5,127 nucleotides of DNA. Origin: an uncultured Clostridiaceae bacterium. Lineage in GTDB: Bacteria; Bacillota; Clostridia; Clostridiales; Oxobacteraceae. Shown piece by piece: positions 1-5,127 of this stretch; position 1 is the stretch's first letter; every line of letters starts with the position of its first letter. The notes beneath the pieces are model-generated. The model was not told the origin of the DNA. It searched no databases and saw only the letters and a list, made by a program, of their open reading frames with translations. The DNA lies in assembly GCA_937900065.1 (NCBI GenBank), contig CALCDS010000331.1, forward strand, positions 1-5,127, written 5' to 3'. The position numbers and the translations under genes were made by a program.

Positions 1-46
1 TGCTTTAATAAACAAGCTGATGAAAATTGAGGCATCATACATTTTC

Positions 47-75
47 TTTACTCCACATCCTCATATTCGTATAAT
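47..75 (+). promoter_or_regulatory. Putative sigma-A promoter for the TtcA-like gene
   Basis: The sequence has a -35-like TTTACT (47-52, four of six matches to TTGACA), a 17-base spacer and a perfect -10 TATAAT (70-75). Transcription would start near 82 and leave a leader of about 115 bases before the start codon at 200. A second perfect TATAAT lies at 170-175, but I find no acceptable -35 at 16-18 bases from it, so the upstream pair is the better candidate. This is inferred from consensus matching only. Confidence 0.45.
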
Positions 76-187
76 AAAGAGGCAAGCCATTGGCGGAAGC
101 TTAAAGGAATACCGCAGATACCAAGGTAAGAAAGTTTTTCTAAGGACGAAATTTTTTTTGCTGATGCGTTATAATATTCTCGTAAAA

Positions 188-196
188 AGAGGTGAT
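188..196 (+). promoter_or_regulatory. Ribosome binding site that decides the start of the TtcA-like gene
   Basis: AGAGGTGAT is complementary to the 16S rRNA 3' end, which reads GGAGGTGAT in the ideal site. Two in-frame ATG codons follow, at 197 and 200. The core AGAGG ends at 192, so the spacing is 4 bases to the first ATG and 7 to the second. The second fits a Gram-positive site better. The reading frame stays open upstream to an ATG at 20, but that ATG has no such site. Confidence 0.6.
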
Positions 197-199
197 ATG

Positions 200-1066
200 A
201 TGGATGACATTGCTGGTGAAGGCTGCGAGGTTTTGATTCCATCCAGCGAAAGAAAACCTTTGGCTGAGATTGAGCGCAGCATTATCACAAAATACAGAAG
301 ACATATATGGTCAAAGTTTGTAAAAGCTATCATAGATTATAATCTCATAGAAGATGGTGACAAAATCGCGGTAGCAGTATCCGGGGGAAAGGACTCCATG
401 CTTATGGCAAAGCTGTTCCAGGAATTAAAAAAGCATGGCAAAAATAATTTTGAGTTGGAGTTTATAGTTGCCGACCCGGGATACCATAAGGATATAAAAA
501 AACTTCTAATCGATAACTGCGAATATTTAAACATTCCAATAAAGATATTTGAATCCGGGATATTCGAGATCGTCAACAGGATAGCTAAAGATTATCCATG
601 CTTCATGTGCGCCAAAATGCGCAGGGGAGCTTTATATACAAGGGCTAAAGAATTGGGCTGCAATAAGCTTGCTCTAGGCCACCATTTCAATGATGTGATC
701 GAGACGACTTTAATGAATATGATCTATTCCAGGTCCATAAAGACGATGCTTCCCAAGCTTAAATCGAGACATTTTGAAGGTATGGAGCTGATAAGGCCCC
801 TTTATTATATAGAGGAGCGGTATATTGAATGCTATACAAAAGATGCAGGCATATGGCCTTTAAACTGTGCATGCATGGTAGCCGCCAAAAGGACGGGGAA
901 CAAGCGCTATGAGATAAAGGCTCTGATTAAAGAGCTCAAAAAAAATTATAAAGACATTGACAAGTCCATATTCAAGTGCGTTCAGAATGTGGATATGGAT
1001 GCCATTTTGGGATGGGAGAAAGACAGGGCGCATCATTCATATCTCGAATACTATGATGAAGATTAA
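200..1066 (+). CDS. TtcA-like PP-loop tRNA-thiolation protein (probable tRNA 2-thiocytidine synthetase family)
   Basis: This cytoplasmic ATP-dependent enzyme is of the TilS/TtcA class, which adenylates a tRNA base before modifying it. TtcA places sulfur on cytidine 32 using a [4Fe-4S] cluster. The protein has 288 residues, against about 310 in E. coli TtcA. Visible motifs, counted from the chosen start: the PP-loop SGGKDS at 61-66; CFMC at 134-137 followed by a KMRRGALY stretch; LGHHFND at 159-165; and a late cysteine pair, C223 and C225. C134, C137 and C223 match the three cluster cysteines known in TtcA. The order and spacing match TtcA over nearly the whole length, and the N-terminal zinc fingers of TtuA-type enzymes are absent. 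The start at 200 rests on ribosome-site spacing; 197 is nearly as good, and an extension to 20 has no family-like sequence. The gene is probably monocistronic and converges on the next one. The family is secure; the exact tRNA target in this organism is inferred. Confidence 0.9.
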   Translation: MDDIAGEGCEVLIPSSERKPLAEIERSIITKYRRHIWSKFVKAIIDYNLIEDGDKIAVAVSGGKDSMLMAKLFQELKKHGKNNFELEFIVADPGYHKDIKKLLIDNCEYLNIPIKIFESGIFEIVNRIAKDYPCFMCAKMRRGALYTRAKELGCNKLALGHHFNDVIETTLMNMIYSRSIKTMLPKLKSRHFEGMELIRPLYYIEERYIECYTKDAGIWPLNCACMVAAKRTGNKRYEIKALIKELKKNYKDIDKSIFKCVQNVDMDAILGWEKDRAHHSYLEYYDED

Positions 1067-1086
1067 AGGCAACAAGTTTTAACAGA

Positions 1087-1118
1087 CGCTGCAAAGCCAT
1101 AGGCTTAAAGCATGAGCG
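1087..1118. other. Imperfect hairpin between convergent genes, weak terminator candidate
   Basis: The core stem is AAGCC (1094-1098) with GGCTT (1102-1106) around a three-base loop. It is extended by TGC with GCA (1090-1092 and 1110-1112) and by CGC with GCG (1087-1089 and 1116-1118), with an internal loop and a three-base bulge between the segments. It sits in the 88-base gap between two genes that point at each other, where termination is expected. No T-tract follows on either strand, so it is not a canonical intrinsic terminator. I see nothing else in 1067-1154. Confidence 0.2.
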
Positions 1119-1154
1119 CCAGATATATAAAAAAGGCGGAAGATACTGGCTGTT

Positions 1155-1976
1155 TCATTTATGCTTTCTGTAAAGGAGCGCGTTAAGCTCACTCCCCATG
1201 AAAATGATCACACTGCTCCAGTAGAGCCAAATCAAAAGAGCGATTGCAGCGCCTATGCTGCCATAGGTTTTGGAGAGATTGCTGAAATTATCTATATAAA
1301 ATGCAAAACCTGCGGATAGGGTTATCAATGCTATGGTTGAAAGCACTGCGCCGGGTAATACTTCTTTTACATGAAGATTGTCATTGGGTGTGTACATGTA
1401 AAAAAGTATGAAAACAATGAAAATGGCAACTAGTGAAATGGCATAGCGGAGCATGTTCCATAATAAATCGAATGAATTGCCATGCATTAAAATTTCGGAT
1501 AAATGTTTTCCAAGGGTTTCACCGAACACTATAAGCACGATTGAGCAGAACAAAATGGTTGAAAGCGCCAGAGTAAATATGACCGATAATGCCCGAACCT
1601 TCCAAAAAGGACGCGTTTCCTTTTTTTTGTATGCTTTATTCATACCATACATGAACGCGTTTACGCCTGATGATGCGCTCCATATGGTTGCGATCATTCC
1701 CAAGGATATGAATGCCTTATTTCTAGTCCTGTAAACATTGTTTTCTATATCGAGTATGAGCATGTATACGCTGTTAGGGATAAATGCAGATACCATGGAT
1801 AAAAAATCTGTGCCTATTATATTTGTGTAGCTTAACAAAGTCACGAGGAACACTAAAAACGGGAAGAACGAAAGAATAAGATAATATGCTACTTGGGCTC
1901 CAAGCGCTGATATATCGTCTTTTACAAACCTCATATAAAGTTTTTTGCCTATTTTCCATATCTCATTGTATTTCAA
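1155..1976 (-). CDS. YihY/BrkB-family (UPF0761) integral membrane protein
   Basis: This is a 273-residue polytopic inner-membrane protein of the YihY/virulence factor BrkB family. The family was once misnamed ribonuclease BN, and its biochemical role is not settled. About six hydrophobic segments are visible: residues 28-50, 88-111, 129-152, 176-196, 205-228 and 238-268. Family hallmarks include the N-terminal LGAQVAYYLILSFFPFLVF stretch (26-44), IWSASSGVNAFMYGMNKAY (98-116), and the C-terminal YGSIGAAIALLIWLYWSS region followed by GSELNA (261-266). The length is normal for the family. The start codon is TTG, supported by AAAGGGAG eight bases upstream; the next in-frame ATG (residue 15) has no ribosome site and would cut into the conserved N-terminus. 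The gene is divergent from the calcium ATPase gene and convergent with the TtcA-like gene, so it is probably a single transcription unit. The family is confident; the function is unknown. Confidence 0.9.
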   Translation of the reverse strand: MKYNEIWKIGKKLYMRFVKDDISALGAQVAYYLILSFFPFLVFLVTLLSYTNIIGTDFLSMVSAFIPNSVYMLILDIENNVYRTRNKAFISLGMIATIWSASSGVNAFMYGMNKAYKKKETRPFWKVRALSVIFTLALSTILFCSIVLIVFGETLGKHLSEILMHGNSFDLLWNMLRYAISLVAIFIVFILFYMYTPNDNLHVKEVLPGAVLSTIALITLSAGFAFYIDNFSNLSKTYGSIGAAIALLIWLYWSSVIIFMGSELNALLYRKHK

Positions 1977-1984
1977 ATCTTATA

Positions 1985-1992
1985 CTCCCTTT
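1985..1992 (-). promoter_or_regulatory. Ribosome binding site supporting the TTG start of the YihY-family gene
   Basis: Read on the minus strand, AAAGGGAG ends eight bases before the TTG at 1976-1974. This is near-ideal spacing for a Gram-positive gene and is the main reason for choosing a non-ATG start. Confidence 0.7.
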
Positions 1993-2023
1993 CAATCATA
2001 TGAAACCTACTAGTTATTCTGCT

Positions 2024-2052
2024 TAAATTGTCATACTCTCTATACGTATAAT
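2024..2052 (+). promoter_or_regulatory. Candidate promoter for the calcium ATPase gene (perfect -10, weak -35)
   Basis: A perfect TATAAT lies at 2047-2052. The hexamer 17 bases upstream (TAAATT, 2024-2029) is a poor -35, and a better one (TTGTCA, 2028-2033) is only 13 bases away. The -10 overlaps the palindrome TATACGTATA (2041-2050). A weaker alternative is GTCACA (2080-2085), 17 bases, then CATATT (2103-2108). Either would produce a leader containing the hairpin at 2118-2175. No convincing promoter for the divergent minus-strand gene was found. Confidence 0.3.
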
Positions 2053-2117
2053 TTATTGACTGAATAAGAAGGAGGGAGAGTCACATAATAATAAATATAG
2101 GTCATATTAAACATCTG

Positions 2118-2175
2118 TGTTGATTTTTTGAGCAATCCAAGTGCGAACAGGTAAGCAGGATGCTCAAAATCAACA
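2118..2175 (+). promoter_or_regulatory. Long imperfect hairpin in the presumed 5' leader of the calcium ATPase gene
   Basis: The left arm TGTTGATTTTTTGAGCA (2118-2134) is the reverse complement of TGCTCAAAATCAACA (2161-2175) apart from two extra T residues. Beyond one bulged A (2135), TCC (2136-2138) pairs with GGA (2158-2160). This gives about 18 base pairs closing a 19-base loop (2139-2157). The hairpin lies 38 bases before the start codon and leaves the ribosome site free. No T-tract follows, so it is not a terminator. I recognise no known riboswitch consensus. The structure is directly visible; its regulatory role is inferred. Confidence 0.5.
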
Positions 2176-2200
2176 TCATGCTTTAACAGAGCCAAGTTTT

Positions 2201-2208
2201 AAAGGAGG
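2201..2208 (+). promoter_or_regulatory. Strong ribosome binding site of the calcium ATPase gene
   Basis: AAAGGAGG is a perfect match to the anti-Shine-Dalgarno sequence. It ends five bases before the ATG at 2214 and fixes that start. Confidence 0.85.
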
Positions 2209-2213
2209 AAATC

Positions 2214-4970
2214 ATGGGCAATAGCTGGCATAGTGAGACAATAAAATCAGTGGCAAAAAAGTTATCGGTTGAGATATCAAAGGGACTGACTGCGGAGCGG
2301 TCGCAGAGGCGTATTGAAAAATACGGCTACAATGAGTTAAAGGAAGCCCAAAGGGAAACTTTGTTTCACAGGATAATAAAGCAGTTCAAAGATTTTCTCA
2401 TCATCATACTGATTGCAGCAAGCCTGGTATCCATGTTCCTAGGAGAAATCACGGATTCGCTTGTAATAATCGCTATCGTAATTGTAAATGCTGTGCTCGG
2501 CATCGTACAAGAAGGAAAGGCTGAAAAAGCCTTGGAGGCATTAAAGAAGATGTCGGCTCCGAATGCAAAGATACTGAGAAATGGAAAGATCGAAATATTG
2601 CCTGCAAGGATGCTTGTGCCGGGAGATATAGTGCTCATAGAGGCAGGCGACATAATCCCTGCCGATATGAGGATAATCGAATCGGTCAACCTGAAAATCG
2701 ATGAAGCATCTTTGACAGGAGAATCTGTGCCCGTCCAAAAAGACGCCGATGCACTGGTTGGCGGTGATGCGGGAATAGGAGACCGAGAAAACATGGCATA
2801 TATGAGCACGATCGTTACATATGGCCGTGGCAGCGGAATTGTAGTGAACACGGGCGGGAATACTGAAATAGGCAAGATTGCAGGCAAGATACAGGAAATA
2901 CATGATGAAAAGACCCCGCTTCAGCAAAATTTGGATGTGCTTGGCAAATGGCTCGGCGTGGCATGCCTTGGCATATGCATAGTAGTATTTGTAATTGGAA
3001 TCTTAAGGGGAGGAAAACTCCTTGACATGTTTATGACATCAGTCAGCCTTGCAGTCGCGGCGATTCCTGAAGGTTTACCGGCAGTGGTGACGATCGTGCT
3101 TGCGCTTGGAATGAAGCGTATGGTAGAGCGAAATGCTGTTGTAAGAAAGCTGCTTGCTGTTGAAACATTGGGAAGCGTTGATGTAATCTGTTCGGATAAA
3201 ACAGGAACCCTTACGCAAAATGAGATGACCGTAGTGAGGTTGTATAGCGGCGGAAAAAATATAAAAGTGGAAGGCAAAGGCTATAATCCTAAAGGAGAGT
3301 TCATATCTGAAAGTGATGAGAAGATAGACCCGAAGGATGACCCTGATTTCAGGCTGCTCCTTTTAGCCGGAATGCTCTGCAACGATGCTTCCATAAGTCT
3401 AAGAGACGACGGCAAGTGGAGCATAATCGGAGATCCGACTGAGGCTGCGCTGGTCGTAGAAGCTGAAAAAGCCGGGTATATGAAAGATGAGGCAAATAAG
3501 CTTTATCCAAGGGTTCATGAAATACCTTTCGATTCCGGAAGAAAGATGATGACAACATTTCACTCTGATTTTCAAATCGCATCCTCTAACCAAAACGGCA
3601 AGAGGGCGGGAGCTAAGATAATATCGTTCACGAAAGGTGCGCCGGATATAGTTGTGAAAAGGTGCAGGAGGTATTATACGGATGGAAGAGCCTGTATACT
3701 TGACGACAAAACAAGAGAGGAGATAGAAAAAGTTAACAGCGGGTTTGCAAAGATGGCTTTAAGAGTGCTGGCATGTGCCTGCCGTCAGTATGACATTGTT
3801 CCTGAAAATACAGTTTCAGATGCGGTTGAGAACGACATGGTATTTATAGGACTTATAGGTATGATAGATCCGGCCAGGGCCGAGGTAAAGGATGCAATCG
3901 AAGTATGCAAGAGGGCCGGCATAAAACCTGTGATGATAACAGGGGATTATAAGGAAACCGCGGCCGCTATAGCTGAAGAATTGGACCTTATTGAAGAAGG
4001 CGACGGCGTGCTTTCCGGACAGGATATCGACAACATGAGCGATGAACAGTTGTTAAAAGTCGTTGAGAACACAAGCGTCTATGCGAGAGTATCGCCGGAG
4101 CACAAAGTGAGGATTTTAGAAGCGTTCAAAAAAAACGGGCATATAGCTTCTATGACAGGGGACGGAGTAAACGATGCCATGGCTTTAAAAAAAGCCGACA
4201 TAGGCGTTGCCATGGGAATAACAGGGACCGATGTTGCAAAAGGCGCAGCCGACATAGTTTTGACCGATGATAATTTTGCAAGCATAGTTGCTGCTGTGGA
4301 AGAAGGAAGGATCATATACAGCAACATAAGAAAATTCGTTTTCTTCCTGTTATCATGCAATGTCGGTGAAGTGCTCATAGTGTTTATAAGCATGCTTTTA
4401 GGTTACCCGATTCCGCTTGTGCCGATACAGATATTATGGCTGAACTTGATAACCGACAGCTTCCCAGCGCTGGCACTAGGTACTGAAAAAGGCGAGCCCG
4501 ATATAATGGACATGAAGCCCAGAAAACCGGGCGAGCCCATTTTAAATAAATCGATGATAATAGGCATAACAGTGCAGAGCGCAGCTTTGCTGGCAGCCGT
4601 GCTTGGAGCATATATTGCGGCTTTGAACCGTTACCCTGATTATATCACAAACAGTTCACATTTGATGTATGCGAGGACTTATGCGTTTGCGACCCTTATA
4701 ACGGCAGAGCTTATAAGATCATATTCAAGCAGATCGGAAAGGGCTACCATATTCAAGATGGGCATACTGACCAACAGGATGCTTGTATGGGCGTCTTTGG
4801 TATCGTTTGGCCTATTGCTTCTGGTGATATATATCCCTTTTATGAGGCCCATATTCAACACAATATATCTGTCCTTTACGGACTGGATTACAATACTTAT
4901 ATTCTGCACAATACCATTCCTCTCGGGAGAGTTGTACAAATTGATAATCCGAAGAGCCAGCAAGGTATAA
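2214..4970 (+). CDS. Calcium-translocating P-type ATPase (P2 class, SERCA/PMCA-like)
   Basis: This ATP-driven cation pump in the cytoplasmic membrane is most likely a Ca2+ exporter. At 918 residues it is normal and complete for bacterial P2 ATPases. In order: N-terminal cation-ATPase domain (about 1-60); M1-M2 (about 60-100); actuator domain with TGES (168-171); M3-M4 with PEGLP (285-289); phosphorylation site DKTGT with D328; nucleotide domain with GDPTEAAL (406-413), FDSGRKMMT (439-447) and KGAP (474-477); TGD (576-578) and TGDGVND (648-654) of the P domain; then six C-terminal segments, M5-M10 (about 705-911). Residues matching the SERCA calcium ligands are E286 (M4), N716 and E719 (M5), N744, T747 and D748 (M6), and E832 (M8), so both calcium sites look intact. 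The usual proline after TGDGVNDA is methionine here (M656). The start is set by a perfect ribosome site. The gene is transcribed alone, behind a structured leader and ahead of a strong terminator. Calcium specificity is inferred from these residues; manganese transport by relatives is a weaker alternative. Confidence 0.95.
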   Translation: MGNSWHSETIKSVAKKLSVEISKGLTAERSQRRIEKYGYNELKEAQRETLFHRIIKQFKDFLIIILIAASLVSMFLGEITDSLVIIAIVIVNAVLGIVQEGKAEKALEALKKMSAPNAKILRNGKIEILPARMLVPGDIVLIEAGDIIPADMRIIESVNLKIDEASLTGESVPVQKDADALVGGDAGIGDRENMAYMSTIVTYGRGSGIVVNTGGNTEIGKIAGKIQEIHDEKTPLQQNLDVLGKWLGVACLGICIVVFVIGILRGGKLLDMFMTSVSLAVAAIPEGLPAVVTIVLALGMKRMVERNAVVRKLLAVETLGSVDVICSDKTGTLTQNEMTVVRLYSGGKNIKVEGKGYNPKGEFISESDEKIDPKDDPDFRLLLLAGMLCNDASISLRDDGKWSIIGDPTEAALVVEAEKAGYMKDEANKLYPRVHEIPFDSGRKMMTTFHSDFQIASSNQNGKRAGAKIISFTKGAPDIVVKRCRRYYTDGRACILDDKTREEIEKVNSGFAKMALRVLACACRQYDIVPENTVSDAVENDMVFIGLIGMIDPARAEVKDAIEVCKRAGIKPVMITGDYKETAAAIAEELDLIEEGDGVLSGQDIDNMSDEQLLKVVENTSVYARVSPEHKVRILEAFKKNGHIASMTGDGVNDAMALKKADIGVAMGITGTDVAKGAADIVLTDDNFASIVAAVEEGRIIYSNIRKFVFFLLSCNVGEVLIVFISMLLGYPIPLVPIQILWLNLITDSFPALALGTEKGEPDIMDMKPRKPGEPILNKSMIIGITVQSAALLAAVLGAYIAALNRYPDYITNSSHLMYARTYAFATLITAELIRSYSSRSERATIFKMGILTNRMLVWASLVSFGLLLLVIYIPFMRPIFNTIYLSFTDWITILIFCTIPFLSGELYKLIIRRASKV

Positions 4971-4974
4971 AAAT

Positions 4975-5029
4975 AAGACAAACCACAAAATTTAAATGCC
5001 TTCGGTAAAATATTAATGCAGTTTGTCTT
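4975..5029 (+). repeat. Nine-base perfect inverted repeat downstream of the calcium ATPase gene
   Basis: AAGACAAAC (4975-4983) and GTTTGTCTT (5021-5029) are exact reverse complements separated by 37 mostly AT-rich bases. The repeat begins four bases after the stop codon and ends just before the terminator stem. The left arm is purine-rich and no T-tract follows, so it is not itself a terminator. It may be a 3'-UTR stem or chance in an AT-rich spacer. Confidence 0.35.
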
Positions 5030-5042
5030 GATATTGCACATA

Positions 5043-5079
5043 AAAAATAATGCGCCGGAATTTCCGGCGCATTATTTTT
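5043..5079. terminator. Bidirectional Rho-independent terminator
   Basis: A perfect 18-base inverted repeat with one central base has left arm 5043-5060 and right arm 5062-5079. Its core GCGCCGGAA/TTCCGGCGC is GC-rich, and it is flanked by an A-tract on the left and a T-tract on the right. Each strand therefore reads as a stable hairpin followed by a U-run. It ends the calcium ATPase transcript on the plus strand and would also serve the minus-strand gene entering from the right edge, whose stop codon overlaps its last bases. Confidence 0.93.
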
Positions 5080-5127
5080 ATCTTACAACAACTTTTCCGT
5101 CTTCAAGTTCAACATATATATGTGAAC
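5078..5127 (-). CDS. C-terminal fragment of an unidentified minus-strand gene (runs off the window)
   Basis: Read on the minus strand from the right edge, one frame gives SHIYVELEDGKVVVR followed by TAA (5080-5078). The peptide has the alternating charged and hydrophobic pattern of a real beta-strand C-terminus, and the stop falls exactly at the edge of a bidirectional terminator, as expected for a gene converging on the ATPase. Only 15 residues are visible, so no family or function can be assigned. Chance open reading over so short a span is possible. Confidence 0.5.
   Translation of the reverse strand, partial: SHIYVELEDGKVVVR

Noticed and set aside
152..159. Run of eight T residues as an intrinsic terminator
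   Set aside because: The preceding bases form only a weak AT-rich stem of about five pairs, with no GC-rich hairpin.
20..199. N-terminal extension of the TtcA-like protein back to the ATG at 20
   Set aside because: No ribosome site precedes 20, the extra 60 residues resemble nothing in the family, and a promoter-like pair and a strong ribosome site lie inside the stretch.
2069..2077. AAGGAGGGA as the ribosome site of a small leader peptide
   Set aside because: No ATG, GTG or TTG occurs at a usable distance downstream before the hairpin, so no short ORF can be supported.
2110..2213. Manganese (yybP-ykoY) or NiCo riboswitch
   Set aside because: The conserved sequence blocks of these classes are not visible; only a generic hairpin is present.
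2366..3277. Long minus-strand open frames inside the ATPase gene
   Set aside because: They are antisense shadows of a strongly conserved coding sequence, without ribosome sites or recognisable domains.
4127..4192. A-runs in the ATPase gene (AAA AAA contexts near 4127-4134 and 4185-4192) as programmed frameshift sites
   Set aside because: They are ordinary lysine codons, the frame continues through to a full-length conserved C-terminus, and no downstream stimulatory stem stands out.

Overview
The window looks like an ordinary chromosomal segment from a low-to-moderate-GC Firmicute, most likely a member of Clostridia. The evidence is the strong AGGAGG-type ribosome binding sites, one TTG start with a good Shine-Dalgarno sequence, frequent AUA, AGA and AGG codons, sigma-A-like -10 boxes, and proteins whose motifs resemble Gram-positive members of their families. 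No genus can be named from the sequence alone.

Layout, left to right. (1) Positions 1-199 are a leader with a credible sigma-A promoter. It serves a plus-strand gene (200-1066) for a TtcA-like, PP-loop, probably iron-sulfur tRNA-thiolation enzyme. (2) A short convergent spacer (1067-1154) holds only an imperfect hairpin. (3) A minus-strand gene (1155-1976) encodes a YihY/BrkB-family integral membrane protein that starts at TTG. (4) A 237-base divergent intergenic region (1977-2213) holds candidate promoter elements and a long imperfect hairpin just upstream of the next gene. (5) A complete plus-strand gene (2214-4970) encodes a 918-residue P2-type, SERCA/PMCA-like calcium-transporting ATPase with every catalytic motif and both sets of calcium ligands recognisable. 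(6) The 3' region holds a 9-bp inverted repeat and then a near-perfect 18-bp bidirectional terminator (5043-5079). (7) The last 50 bases look like the C-terminal end of a minus-strand gene that runs off the window.

The genes are housekeeping-like and do not form one operon: orientations alternate (+, -, +, -) and each gene appears to be its own transcription unit. The two membrane proteins share a divergent control region, but nothing in the sequence shows a functional link between them. I see no mobile element, CRISPR array, tRNA, rRNA or defence or biosynthetic cluster, and nothing that amounts to a novel system. The most interesting non-coding signal is the hairpin, with a possible competing fold, in the presumed 5' leader of the calcium ATPase gene. 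It matches no riboswitch class that I recognise.
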